The notes below the pieces were generated by a model that was not told where the DNA came from, searched no databases, and was given only the letters and a program-made list of their open reading frames with translations. Below, in pieces: positions 1 to 8,950 of a stretch of DNA of 64,000 nucleotides; positions within the stretch are counted from its first letter, which is position 1, and the number at the start of each line of letters is the position of its first letter. The position numbers were made by a program, and so were the translations under genes. The stretch is from an uncultured Alistipes sp. GTDB taxonomy: Bacteria > Bacteroidota > Bacteroidia > Bacteroidales > Rikenellaceae. The stretch is taken from positions 67,384 through 131,383 of the forward strand of contig CALLRW010000017.1 of the NCBI GenBank assembly GCA_938014215.1. Direction: 5' to 3'.

Positions 1-2
1 CA

Positions 3-254
3 AAAGGATTATATCCGATTAAATTTATAGTTTCTCACAAAAGTGTCTCTACCTCGATCGGGACCGGTACCTATATTAAACCCGAACACTGGAACGGCGA
101 AGTCAACAAGGCCGTCGTCCCGAAGTGTCCGAATGCCCGCGCGATCAACGAGAGCATCGAGGCGCTCTTCTTCCGATACACGAACACGATCCGGAAACTG
201 GATAACAACGAAAAGTCGACCAGCTTCCTGCTCCGGTTGCACCACGCCGGATAA
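3..254 (+). pseudogene. Tyrosine recombinase N-terminal arm-domain remnant (partial)
   Basis: The frame is open at the left edge and stops with TAA at 252-254. Its translation resembles the N-terminal arm DNA-binding domain of Bacteroidota tyrosine recombinases (a GTGTYIKPEHWNG-type strand followed by a helix containing NARAINESIEAL). The core-binding and catalytic domains that should follow are missing: the frame ends about 40 residues after the arm domain. I read it as a truncated integrase left by a past element, though a short stand-alone arm protein is possible. The true start lies outside the window. Confidence 0.5.
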
Positions 255-257
255 TAT

Positions 258-296
258 GAAAAATCAGCCCGGAGCAGCATATACTCCGGGCTGATT
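258..296 (-). terminator. Rho-independent terminator of the fimbrillin-SUMF1 gene
   Basis: A perfect 13-bp inverted repeat (262-274 with 284-296, 9-nt loop) lies 22 bp past the stop at 319. On the minus strand the stem is followed by a T run (complement of 259-263). On the plus strand no T run follows, so it serves the minus-strand gene. Confidence 0.8.
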
Positions 297-318
297 GCAA
301 ACAAGAAGTTGCGTCCTT

Positions 319-1998
319 CTATTCGGTAACGGGGAATACCACGCGGAAGCCATTCCAATCAGAGCAGGCATCCGGGAAATACACGTTGCGGTATCCCGAT
401 CTGAGATAATGCCAATAGTTGAACCAAGAACCGCCCTTCATGACCTTATACATGCTCGAGTCGGGACCCACAGGGTCTTCGACCACCGTATCGGTGGTCA
501 GATTCTCGATACCATAGTAATAGTCGAACCAGTCGGAGCACCACTCATAGAGGTTTCCGTGCATGTCGTAAAGACCCCACGGATTGGGTTTCAATTGTCC
601 AACTTCGCTCGGGCCGTTATTCTTGGAATTCTCATCACACCAGGCATAGTCGGTGATGACGGAGTAGTCGTCACCAAAGGACCATGCGGTCGTCGTTCCG
701 GCACGGCAGGCATACTCCCACTGCGCCTCAGTCGGCAACTCGCCGCCAATCCAGTCGGCATAGGCCTTCGCACCGTACCACGTCACATACGAGATGGGAT
801 AATTGCCCTTGTCGAGCACCGGAACCCATTTTCCCTGCGTGGAGTCGTAATATACATTCCAGTTGGGACTCTTCTGAAAGAGATTCTGAACCCCATACCC
901 TTCTACCTCGGCGCTGATCGAACTCATCTCACCGCTCACATCGGGAATGTCCATGGCGTTGAGGAACTGTGCATACTGGCTGTTGGTAACCTCATAGGTG
1001 CCGATGTAGTAATCCTTGGTCAGGATAACCTTGTGCTGAGTCTCCATATAGGAGTGGCCTGATTCATTCTCAGGTGTTCCCATCATGAATTCACCCGCGG
1101 TGATTCTGGTAAGGGGAAGGTATCCAACGAACTCGCTCTTCATGGAGACTACCTCGCCCGAAGGCAACGACAATTTCTCCTGCAGCATATTGCCGGCCAT
1201 TTCGCGCCAGCCCGAATAACGGAACTTGAGCAGATGGTCTCCCGTCTCGACCGTCTGGGCCGGAACCCAAACACGGTATTCATACCCCTCTTCAAGAGTA
1301 TTGGGATACTGATACATGGTGAGATCGCTTCTGCTGCTTTCGTCCGACTCGGCCTGCAGCTTGGAGGCGGCAAGATTCACCTTCACGCTGTTGCAGACGT
1401 TACTCAACTGAACCTCAATGTCATTCGTACCGGCAGCCATCGGTTCAAAAACCACATCCACCAGCGTGAGCGCATGGTAGAACATCATGCAAACCGTTGC
1501 GCCGCGAGCCACTCCGATGGTGCGGGCAAGCATCAGGTTGCTGGCCGCAAAACTGTCGGCATCACCCTGCTCCGACTGAACGTTGAAGGTGATATCGAGC
1601 GGATTCGTGAAACTTTCGTTGTAGGGATAATAGGCGTAGAAATCCAGAGGCTGATCGGAAGGCCACTGTGCCTGCGGGTTGTTATCCAGCGTCCACGACG
1701 AACCGTCGTAGACCAGTTTGGCATTATTGAGCACGTTGCCTTCGCTCTGAAGTTCGCTGCCGAACGTCGTTGCAAACACACCGATAGCGTCACCCGCTTT
1801 CCACGAGGTCCGGAATTTCTCGTTCAAGTCGGTACGGGTAAGCGGATAGAGCTGCGCATCAAACTTGATGGCAACCGAGGGAAGAGCGGGTCCTTCTTCT
1901 TCCGAAGAACTCTCCGAGCACGACGAACCTGCCAAGACCATGACGGATGCTGCCACCACAGGCAACATCCATCGACTGATGATGTTGAATTTTTTCAT
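319..1998 (-). CDS. Fimbrillin-like / SUMF1 (formylglycine-generating enzyme-like) lipoprotein
   Basis: The 559-residue protein starts with a lipoprotein-type signal (hydrophobic stretch about residues 11-24, candidate lipid Cys27 in GSSC). Residues about 40-290 resemble the fimbrillin-like fold of Bacteroidota surface proteins (motifs such as WKAGDAIGVFA and LDFYAYYPY). Residues about 295-559 are an FGE-sulfatase/SUMF1 domain, with FMMGTPENE near its start, LPTEAQWEYACRAG, DMHGNLYEWCSDW and GGSWF. SUMF1 domains in this phylum often act as binding or structural modules and not as sulfatase-activating enzymes, so enzymatic activity is not implied. A surface or pilus-tip location is inferred. 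The regulator remnant next to it (2112-3818) is on the same strand. Confidence 0.85.
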   Translation of the reverse strand: MKKFNIISRWMLPVVAASVMVLAGSSCSESSSEEEGPALPSVAIKFDAQLYPLTRTDLNEKFRTSWKAGDAIGVFATTFGSELQSEGNVLNNAKLVYDGSSWTLDNNPQAQWPSDQPLDFYAYYPYNESFTNPLDITFNVQSEQGDADSFAASNLMLARTIGVARGATVCMMFYHALTLVDVVFEPMAAGTNDIEVQLSNVCNSVKVNLAASKLQAESDESSRSDLTMYQYPNTLEEGYEYRVWVPAQTVETGDHLLKFRYSGWREMAGNMLQEKLSLPSGEVVSMKSEFVGYLPLTRITAGEFMMGTPENESGHSYMETQHKVILTKDYYIGTYEVTNSQYAQFLNAMDIPDVSGEMSSISAEVEGYGVQNLFQKSPNWNVYYDSTQGKWVPVLDKGNYPISYVTWYGAKAYADWIGGELPTEAQWEYACRAGTTTAWSFGDDYSVITDYAWCDENSKNNGPSEVGQLKPNPWGLYDMHGNLYEWCSDWFDYYYGIENLTTDTVVEDPVGPDSSMYKVMKGGSWFNYWHYLRSGYRNVYFPDACSDWNGFRVVFPVTE

Positions 1999-2111
1999 AA
2001 TTGTATGGATTTTGGTGCTACGATGCGGAAAAAAACAACTACGGCAAAGTTGATTAAAAATTCCATTTTCGTCAAACCAAAATTGTCACCATACATACAT
2101 TTAACCCGCAT

Positions 2112-3185
2112 TTACTGTTCATCCTGGGTAAATTTACGGAGATTTAACAGCTCTTTCCTGTAATTTCCGGGGGTAACACCCGTTTCGCGCTTGAAAGCCT
2201 TGAAGAAGGTCTGAATGTTGTTGTAACCGACATCGTCGGCCAACTGCTTGAGGGAGATCTCCGACGAAAGACCAGGATCAGACAAAACACGGGTCGCCTC
2301 CTTGATGCGGTACGAGTCGATATATCCGTAGAAGGAGATGCCGGCAACCTTGTTCAGCGCATTGGAGACATAGGTCCGGTTGGTTCCGAGCACCTCGGCC
2401 ATCCGGTCCAGCGTGAGCTTCTTCTCCCGGAAAAGCCCCGACTTCATCATCTGCTCCATCTTCAGATAGAGGGTATAATGGATGTCCGACCGATGGTCGG
2501 CTGCCGTGCGGTCGTTGACGCTGTTTTCAGTCAGCAACCGCTTGCGGTACTCCTCATACTGTGCAATAAGGCGCTTGTTCTCCCGCCGCTGCCTCGCATA
2601 GAGCAACAGCACGAAGGCTGCACCGAGTGCCGCCACACTGATGAGAAACACAAGCAGAGCGGTAGTCCGCCGGTTCTCGGAGAGTTCGAGCGATTTGCGC
2701 GTGATGTCGTACTCGTACTGCAGCGAAGAGTACTCGTAGAGCAGATTCTTGAAGTCGCTGCTGCCGTTCAGGAAGTTAAGCCGGTCGCTCTGCTCGAGCA
2801 GTTCGTTGCAGTAGCGTGCGGCTCCACCGACATCCCCGGTCCGGGAACAGATCTCGACCATTCCCCGAAGCAGTTGGATGAAGAATTCGGTACTCCCCGA
2901 CTCCCGGCACTTCTCCAGGGCCTCGCCGTAGAGTTGCGATGCCTTCTGCAACTGGCCCAAGGTCTGGCACAGTTTCCCGTAATTGTAGAGAATGCTGATG
3001 ACGGTCGACGGTTCGGAGTTGGGTGACTCGCAGAGTGCCATCTCGTAGCTTTGTGCGGCCTTGTCGTAGAGTTTCTGGGCCGTGAAAATATCCCCCTGCA
3101 GCATGTAGACAATGGGGCTCCAGTAATCGGTGTTATGCTCCAGCGACTCCTCATGGGCCTGGCGCAGATAGGTCAGGGCCTCGTC
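2112..3185 (-). pseudogene. TPR-AraC hybrid regulator, 3' part after an in-frame stop
   Basis: This stretch continues without frame change from the stop at 3186-3188. The first ATG after the stop is at 3104. It encodes TPR-like helices, then one membrane helix (TTALLVFLISVAALGAAFVLLL), a charged linker and a C-terminal AraC-type double helix-turn-helix (LTLDRMAEVLGTNRTYVSNAL, then a second helix around LKQLADDVGYNNIQTFFKAF). This is the usual Bacteroidota plan: periplasmic TPR sensor, membrane segment, cytoplasmic AraC domain. If translation restarts at 3104 the product would be a 330-residue protein lacking the N-terminal signal, so it may still bind DNA but with its sensor shortened. Confidence 0.8.
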
Positions 3186-3818
3186 TTAAGATCCGTTCAG
3201 GTATTCAGACTCGGTTTTGGCAATCAGGGCTGCAATTCGGGTGAAAAAGCTCACACCCGGGTATTCGGAGAGCAACAGCGCCTGTTCGGCATACTGCTCG
3301 CAATGCGGATCCTCGCGAATGTAGAAGATATAGACAATATTGTAGAGCATCCCAATCTGTGCCGGGATGATGTTCCGCATCTTGGCATTGTCGAGCACCT
3401 TCAGATAATGAGTCAGCGCACTTGCATAATCCGCCTGGTATTTCAGCGCATAACCGCCAAGCATGTTCTGATAGATGACAAACGCGCTTCCGCTCTCTAT
3501 ATCAGCCATGTAGGGACGCAGAATATCAATATACCGGCTCACGGAATCCCGATTCTCCAGTTCGAGCCAGGCCTGGGCAATACTCACCCCGAGCAGACGG
3601 CACACGACCGTGTCGCGGGTGACGAGCGCCCGGTAGAAGTGCGGCGTCATCTCAATGACGATCGAATCCTGCCGTCCGGAATAAATATGGCTGTTAATAC
3701 GCGCCGAATAGAAGGCGATGGAGTCCTTCCCGGCATTCGAGCCCTGTCCGACGGTCGCACCCCCGCAGGCCGACAGGAATACCACTGCAACCAGAAGCAG
3801 CAGGAAACGTATTGCCAC
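3186..3818 (-). pseudogene. TPR-AraC hybrid regulator, 5' part ending in a premature TAA
   Basis: The translated sequence has a lipoprotein-like signal (VAIRFLLLLVAVVFLSACGG) followed by TPR-type helices, and ends at TAA 3186-3188. The codons after the stop (DEALTYLRQAHEE) continue a TPR helix in the same frame and join the 2112-3185 part, so one gene is broken by a single nonsense codon. The start is uncertain: GTG at 3818 gives the best signal peptide. The frame stays open back to ATG 4118, and a good promoter box lies at 4207-4214, so a longer N-terminus is possible. Confidence 0.7.
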
Positions 3819-4493
3819 ACCCCGGGAAAACAATCTTCTTCCGGCGGCAGGCAAGCGCTTCTCAATCCCGCGGCACACAAAAGGGGCAAGGCCGGCCTTC
3901 CGACGCCGAAATCCCTCCCCGAATCCCTCCATACGGTCCAATGCCGGCGCGGAGAGGGGACACGCGGCATGTATGATATCGTATTTCATACCATTCAGCT
4001 TTCTGGGTCGGAGTCGCATCCAGACCAACATGCATCCATACGAAACAGCCCAAGCCCCGAAAAACAGGCCTTTCCCGGGACAGGCAGAGAATTTGGAATT
4101 GATATCCAGCCAATTCACTCACAGAGGATTGGCAGGTGAAATGTTTTTTGCCGCCAATCTTGCCATCAACAGCCTGTTTTTGTGCTTTTTTGGCATGTTC
4201 CAATTGCAAAAATAGGTAAAAAATCACACTTTTCAACCTTGTTTTTCTTTCTGCAGGCCAAAAACAGCCGCCTTACAAAGCTGTAACGGGGTGTCGCGGC
4301 AAAGATGACTCCCACCATTCGGGGCAATACGGATCGGTCCATCACCGCAAAGCGCCGGAACGGACAATGGTGCTGGCTCGTGCCCCAATGCGCCGAACCG
4401 GTCCAAAGAGGAAGCAGCTGAAGTTTTGCGGAACCAGCCCGCCTCCCCCGGCACAGGTGACTCGCCCCGGGAATATCGCGATCGCCCCGAAAC
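3819..4493. other. Region without a convincing gene (leader of the broken regulator and 3' flank of the carboxylase gene)
   Basis: Part of this stretch (3819-4118) may be translated as an N-terminal extension of the TPR-AraC gene, but its codon use is not typical and it looks like no known domain. From 4119 to about 4250 it is AT-rich and holds the regulator's promoter. From 4260 to 4490 I see no gene, RNA or repeat. Confidence 0.5.
4207..4214 (-). promoter_or_regulatory. Bacteroidota -7 box for the TPR-AraC gene
   Basis: The minus strand reads TATTTTTG, matching TAnnTTTG, in an AT-rich patch upstream of the regulator. The -33 element is weak (TTGA about 20 bp upstream). Confidence 0.5.
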
Positions 4494-4523
4494 AAAAACC
4501 GCCTGCAGGACTCCTGCAGGCGG
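4494..4523 (-). terminator. Rho-independent terminator of the carboxylase/decarboxylase gene
   Basis: An 11-bp perfect stem (4499-4509 with 4513-4523, 3-nt loop) followed on the minus strand by TTTTT lies 27 bp past the stop at 4551. Confidence 0.9.
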
Positions 4524-4550
4524 AATAGATAACGGTCAATCGGGATACGA

Positions 4551-6410
4551 TCAGGCGATGTCAATCAGCGGTGCGTCCGTTGCGACATTCTGACCCTCGC
4601 TGACGAAGATCTGCTTCACCTCACCGGCAAAATCCGTCGTGATCGAGTTCTCCATCTTCATGGCCTCAAGCACGGCCACCTCGTCACCGGCCTTCACCTT
4701 GTCGCCGACCTTCACCTTCAGTTCGATCACTCGACCCGGCAGCGGAGCCACAACGGCCTTGCCCGTGATCGTGATCGGAGCGGCCTCCTCAACAGCGGCT
4801 GCCTTCTTCTCCTCGGCTGCCGCTGCGGGTTTCGAAGCCTGGTAGGCCTTCACCTTCTCGTTGGTCAGGAAGGTCTTCGCAACAAGCGGGAAGAGCTCGA
4901 GCAGCAGAACCTCCTTCTCGTTGGCGGCCAGCTTGACGCCTCCGGCCTCCGGAAGCTCGGGATTGGGCTGCATCTGGTATTTCGACGTGTCGTAGGGGGT
5001 CTCCTCACGCACTCCGCAGATCTTGAAGCGGAATTCCGGATCGATCTTCACCGGCGTCTTGCCGTATTCGCCCTTGACCAGACCGACGAACTGCGACGAC
5101 TTGTTGGTGTACATCGGACGTCCGGCCTTCTCGTCCAGGGCGCAGTTCACGGCCTGGGCACCCACGATCTGCGACGTCGGCGTTACCAGAGGCGGCAGAC
5201 CTGCGGCCAGACGCACCGTCGGGATCAGCTCCATGGCGCGCGGCAGGATCTCCTCGGCCTTCAGCTGCTTGAGCTGGGCAACCATGTTCGAGTACATGCC
5301 GCCCGGGATCTCGGCCTTCTGAACCAGTTCGTTCGGAGCCGGGAAGCCGAAGTAGGCCTCGATCTTGCGGCAGGCGTCGATCGTACCGGCCTCGTCGTCG
5401 GCCTGAGCCGCCTTGATGGCACGGTCGAACAGTGCGTCAACCTCTGCAGGGAGCTTATCCGTCAGCGGGTTGAACGGTTTGGGTTCGGGTTTCTCGGTGC
5501 CGAATACCGACTGGTTGAGCTCCTTGCGGATCTCGCGCAGCTGCGTGTTGATCTTCGCCACGGCCTCCATGTTGACACCCAGGTCGATGCCCAGCTTCTT
5601 GCAGAAGACGTAGACCAGCTCGATGGCCGGAGCACCCGTACCGCCGGCAAAGTACCAGCAGTTCGTATCGACGATGTCCACGCCGGCCACGATGGCTGCC
5701 AGCACCGATGCCAGACCGTAACCCGGCGTACAGTGGGTGTGGAAATCAACCGGAATCGAGATATTCTGCTTGAAGAGCTTGACGAGCGTGGCGACGCGGC
5801 GCGGCGGAATCAGACCCGACATGTCCTTGATGGTGATCATGTCGGCACCGAGGGCGGCCATCTGCTTGGCCTTGTCGAGGAAGTAGGCATCGGTGAAGAC
5901 CGGTGCGGGATTCTTCTTGCCGCGCAGCTTGTCGAAGAAGCTCAGCTCGGGGTATTTCGGGTCTACGGTGTAGCAGACGGCGCAGTCGGCGATACCGCCA
6001 TACTGTTTGACATATTTAACCGTCGATTTCACGTTGTCGACGTCGTTCAGCGCATCGAAAATACGCATGATACCCAGACCGCTCTGGATCGAATTGCGGC
6101 AGAACCCGTCGATGATCTCGTCCGTATAGGGCGAATAGCCGAAGAGGTTGCGGCCGCGCGACAGAGCCGTGAGTTTCGAGACGTTCCCGACAGCCTTGTA
6201 GATGGTCTCCAGGCGCGTCCACGGATTTTCGTTCAGGTAGCGCATGACCGAGTCGGGCACGGCGCCGCCCCAAACCTCCATCGCATAGAAATTCGCATCC
6301 TTGTAGAACGGCAGGCAGCGGTTGATCTGCTCCTGGTTCATACGCGTTGCGAAGGACGACTGCTGACCGTCGCGCAACGTCAGGTCTCTGATTTTGAGAT
6401 TTCTTGCCAT
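4551..6410 (-). CDS. oadA: Biotin-dependent oxaloacetate decarboxylase alpha / pyruvate carboxylase subunit B type protein
   Basis: The 619-residue protein has an HMGL-like carboxyltransferase TIM barrel at the N-terminus (LRDGQQS near residue 13, metal-binding FHTHCTPGYG), the conserved PYC/OADA domain in the middle, an Ala/Glu-rich linker (about 515-540) and a C-terminal biotinyl domain with EAMKMEN, whose Lys carries biotin. It moves a carboxyl group between oxaloacetate/pyruvate and biotin. Whether it works with a membrane beta subunit (decarboxylase) or with a separate biotin carboxylase (pyruvate carboxylase) cannot be told from the sequence; neither gene adjoins it, although a decarboxylase beta subunit is encoded at 47244-48455. 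It is monocistronic, with its own promoter and terminator. Confidence 0.9.
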   Translation of the reverse strand: MARNLKIRDLTLRDGQQSSFATRMNQEQINRCLPFYKDANFYAMEVWGGAVPDSVMRYLNENPWTRLETIYKAVGNVSKLTALSRGRNLFGYSPYTDEIIDGFCRNSIQSGLGIMRIFDALNDVDNVKSTVKYVKQYGGIADCAVCYTVDPKYPELSFFDKLRGKKNPAPVFTDAYFLDKAKQMAALGADMITIKDMSGLIPPRRVATLVKLFKQNISIPVDFHTHCTPGYGLASVLAAIVAGVDIVDTNCWYFAGGTGAPAIELVYVFCKKLGIDLGVNMEAVAKINTQLREIRKELNQSVFGTEKPEPKPFNPLTDKLPAEVDALFDRAIKAAQADDEAGTIDACRKIEAYFGFPAPNELVQKAEIPGGMYSNMVAQLKQLKAEEILPRAMELIPTVRLAAGLPPLVTPTSQIVGAQAVNCALDEKAGRPMYTNKSSQFVGLVKGEYGKTPVKIDPEFRFKICGVREETPYDTSKYQMQPNPELPEAGGVKLAANEKEVLLLELFPLVAKTFLTNEKVKAYQASKPAAAAEEKKAAAVEEAAPITITGKAVVAPLPGRVIELKVKVGDKVKAGDEVAVLEAMKMENSITTDFAGEVKQIFVSEGQNVATDAPLIDIA

Positions 6411-6441
6411 TTGTACTTCGATTTTACTGTTATTACAATAA

Positions 6442-6449
6442 CAAAGGTA
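6442..6449 (-). promoter_or_regulatory. -7 box for oadA
   Basis: The minus strand reads TACCTTTG, a full match to TAnnTTTG, 32 bp upstream of the ATG at 6410. Confidence 0.7.
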
Positions 6450-6598
6450 ATAAAGCCTTACGAATATACAACTTTTTCACAAGAAATTTTCAGAAAAAGA
6501 TCGCGATTCAGTTACTTTTTATAAAAAACGAGGCGAAAACGAGGAATAAATGGAGTTTTCGGGGCGGCCGCCGGGCAAACATTGGGCGGCATCGGCCG

Positions 6599-6778
6599 GG
6601 CGGAAGGAGCACAAAAGGAAAAGCGGAAGCGGAACTCGGGGAGCGGAAAGGGGGCGCAAAAGGAAAAGCGAAAGCAGGACTCAAGGAGCAGAAAGGGGGC
6701 GCAAAAGGAAAAGCGAAAGCGGGATTCGGGGAGCAGAAAGAGGGCGCAAAAGAAAATGCGGAAGCGGGATTCGGGCCG
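6599..6778. repeat. 45-bp tandem repeat, about 4 copies
   Basis: The core GCGCAAAAGGAAAAGCG (first copy GCACAAAAG...) recurs at 6609, 6654, 6699 and 6744, exactly 45 bp apart. The array is purine-rich on the plus strand and lies just 3' of the AI-2E-type permease gene. The unit is a multiple of three, so short open frames run through it on both strands. No start, domain or codon bias suggests these frames are genes. Confidence 0.9.
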
Positions 6779-6832
6779 GGACCCGGCATCCTGCACCCGG
6801 GATTCTGTCCATGGGATCTTGAGACAGGGTGC

Positions 6833-7855
6833 TCAACGGCAGTCGCCGCGGCCGTCGAGGTACCGGCACTTGAACAGATCGACGAAATAGAGAAACATCG
6901 CCAGCAGCAGCGGGCCGAAGATCACCCCCATAAAGCCGAAGAGCGACAGCCCGATGAAGACGCCGAAGATCGTCACAAGCGGATGGGTGTGGGCCATGCG
7001 TTTCTGCAGCACGAAGCGCACGACGTTGTCGACGTGCGTGACGACCAGCGACCCGTAGAGCACCAGCCCCACGGCCGGTGCCCACGCGCCCGTGAGGGCC
7101 ATGTAGGCCGCCAGCGGAGCCCAGACCAGCGCTGTGCCGACGATCGGGATGACCGTGGCAAAGCACGTCAGCACGCCCCAAAACAGCGGACTCGGCGCCC
7201 CGAAGATCAGGTAGCCGGCATAGGCCACGAAGCCCTGGACGACGGCCAGCAGCGGGATACCGATGGCATTCGAGCGGACGATGAGGTGGATTTCGTGGGC
7301 GACGTTGCGCGAAACCGCCCGGTCGAAGGGCAGCAGATCGCGGCAGTAGTCCTCCATGCGCCGGCCGCCGATCAGCAGAAAGTAGAGCACGAAGAGCAGC
7401 ACGACGATGTTGATGGCAAAGTCGACCATCCCCTCGACAAGCCACTGCCCCACGGTCGGGATCTGACCGACCAACCACCGCACGTTGGCTTCGGACCAGA
7501 GTTCGTAACCGGTGCGCGCCTCGACCAGATCGGCCAGGTGTCGCAGCGGAAGGATCAGCGTCCGCGGATTGACGACCATCCCCTGGATCTTGACGGCCAC
7601 CATCCAGCCGATCAGCGAGATCGGGATCAGAAAGCAGAAGACCGCCTCGCCCAACAGGGTCGAGGCGGCCAGAGCCGGTCGCCAGCGGCGGCGTTCGGTC
7701 AGAAAGCGCATCTGACGGCGCAGCAGCACGTAGATCGTCACGGCCCCGAGCAGTCCGCCCAGAAACGGGATGATCTTGAGGAAGATCACCACGCCGAGGC
7801 CGATGATCAGCACGAAGAGCGAATAACGCCCGTATTTTTCACGGATGGTGCGCAT
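6833..7855 (-). CDS. AI-2E family transporter (TqsA/PerM-type membrane protein)
   Basis: The 340-residue integral membrane protein has about seven to eight hydrophobic segments and the typical family tail (VFIGLSLFGFMGVIFGPLL near the C-terminus). Earlier are a charged amphipathic middle region and FATVIPIVGTALVWAP. The family was named after E. coli TqsA, which affects AI-2 export, but members also act as ion or solute antiporters, so the substrate here is unknown. The gene lies between two different tandem-repeat arrays (6599-6778 and 7917-8160) and probably shares transcription with the HAD gene upstream. Confidence 0.85.
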   Translation of the reverse strand: MRTIREKYGRYSLFVLIIGLGVVIFLKIIPFLGGLLGAVTIYVLLRRQMRFLTERRRWRPALAASTLLGEAVFCFLIPISLIGWMVAVKIQGMVVNPRTLILPLRHLADLVEARTGYELWSEANVRWLVGQIPTVGQWLVEGMVDFAINIVVLLFVLYFLLIGGRRMEDYCRDLLPFDRAVSRNVAHEIHLIVRSNAIGIPLLAVVQGFVAYAGYLIFGAPSPLFWGVLTCFATVIPIVGTALVWAPLAAYMALTGAWAPAVGLVLYGSLVVTHVDNVVRFVLQKRMAHTHPLVTIFGVFIGLSLFGFMGVIFGPLLLAMFLYFVDLFKCRYLDGRGDCR

Positions 7856-7916
7856 ACGGCACTCCTCCGCTGCAAGGAGCGTGCCGCAAAAGATCGCACA
7901 GCGGCGGAACAGGCCA

Positions 7917-8160
7917 GTTCCGGTCGGCCGGCAGCCGGATCGCTGCCGTTACGGAAAGATTCCGGTCGGCTGACTGCCGGACCGCCACTGTTCCAGAAAG
8001 ATTCCGGTCGGCCGGGAGCCGGATCGCCACTGCTCCGGGAAGATTCCAGTCGACCGACTGCCAGACCGCCACTGTCCCGGAAAGATTCCGGTCAGCTGAC
8101 TGCCGGACTGCCACTACTCCGGGAAGATTCCAGTCGGCCGACCGTCGGGACGTTGCAGTC
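7917..8160. repeat. 42-bp tandem repeat, about 6 copies
   Basis: The start ATTCCGGTCGGC (with variants) recurs at 7917, 7959, 8001, 8043, 8085 and 8127, exactly 42 bp apart. Copies differ by scattered substitutions and alternate between two subtypes. The array fills the space between the HAD stop (8169) and the start of the AI-2E-type gene (7855). It is open in one minus-strand frame as a 14-residue repeat, but nothing suggests it is a real gene. Confidence 0.9.
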
Positions 8161-8168
8161 CCGCACGG

Positions 8169-8771
8169 TTACTCCCGATTGTCGAGCAGCTGGCGCCGCA
8201 ACGCGTCACACGAGGCGGCCGGATCGCGGTGGTTGAAGAGGTAGCCGTGGATGCCCAACTGCTCGGCCGTCGCGATGTTGGCCTCGCGATCGTCGATGAA
8301 GAGCGTCTCGGCGGGATTCAGTCCGTAACGCTCGAGCAGGATCTCGTAGATACGCGGCTCGGGCTTCACCACCAGCTCCTCGCACGAAATCACCTCGCCG
8401 TCGAAGAGTCCGTAGACCGGGAAGCGGCGCAGATGGGCGATGAACTCGTGGGCCATGTTCGAAAGAACGTACAGCCGATAGCGTCCCGAGGCCTTCAGGT
8501 CGCGGACCAACCGCTCCGTAGCGGGGATGGGCTCCTGCAGATCGATGGCCTGCTGCAGCACCTCGGCACAACGTTCGTAGGGATAGCCGGTCATATCGAC
8601 AAGCGTTTGGGTCACCTCCTGCAGCGTATTCACCCCGCGGTCGTACTCCTCCCAGAAGCGCGGCATCTGCGGAGCCCGCAGAAAGCTGAAAAATCCCAAC
8701 AGATCGGCATCACACTTGTTCCTGTCGCGGGCGAAAAGCACTCCGCCCAGATCGAATACGATATTTTTCAT
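8169..8771 (-). CDS. HAD-superfamily hydrolase (phosphatase-like)
   Basis: The 200-residue protein begins with the HAD nucleophile motif in the form IVFDLGGVLFARD (first Asp catalytic, second Asp replaced by Gly as in the YihX/haloacid dehalogenase-like group). It continues with a helical cap, VLSNM (motif II), a Lys in VVKPEP (motif III) and FIDDREAN (motif IV). It probably dephosphorylates a small sugar phosphate or similar metabolite; the substrate is unknown. ATG at 8780 is an alternative start three codons upstream; homologues usually begin at MKNIVFDLGG. A clear promoter lies at 8792-8823. Confidence 0.88.
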   Translation of the reverse strand: MKNIVFDLGGVLFARDRNKCDADLLGFFSFLRAPQMPRFWEEYDRGVNTLQEVTQTLVDMTGYPYERCAEVLQQAIDLQEPIPATERLVRDLKASGRYRLYVLSNMAHEFIAHLRRFPVYGLFDGEVISCEELVVKPEPRIYEILLERYGLNPAETLFIDDREANIATAEQLGIHGYLFNHRDPAASCDALRRQLLDNRE

Positions 8772-8791
8772 GGTCTTCATTTTCACGCCTG

Positions 8792-8823
8792 CAAAGATAG
8801 GGATCCTTGTGCGCAACCGCAAA
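8792..8823 (-). promoter_or_regulatory. Promoter of the HAD gene
   Basis: On the minus strand a -33 TTTG (complement of 8820-8823) is followed after 20 bp by TATCTTTG (8792-8799), a full match to the Bacteroidota consensus. Confidence 0.75.
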
Positions 8824-8851
8824 TTTTCGCAGCGCTTCCGCCCGCCCGAGG

Positions 8852-8886
8852 TAAAAACAAAGACGGCTCTCCGCAGAGAACCGTCT
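8852..8886 (-). terminator. Terminator downstream of hppA
   Basis: An 11-bp stem (8861-8871 with 8876-8886, one G-U pair on the minus strand, 4-nt loop) is followed by TTTGTTTTT. It sits about 190 bp beyond the hppA stop, with a degenerate repeat array in between. Confidence 0.75.
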
Positions 8887-8950
8887 CCAGTATGAATGGT
8901 TTGACCAAGGTAATCGCCACCCGGTCCCGGCAGAAACACGCTGTTCTCGG

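Noticed and set aside
3186..3188. Programmed readthrough or recoding of the TAA in the TPR-AraC gene
   Set aside because: TAA is the least leaky stop, and I see no recoding structure downstream. A mutation or sequence error is simpler.
6508..6890. Several overlapping open frames in the 45-bp array on both strands
   Set aside because: They exist only because the unit is a multiple of three. The translations are pure repeats with no start context or domain.
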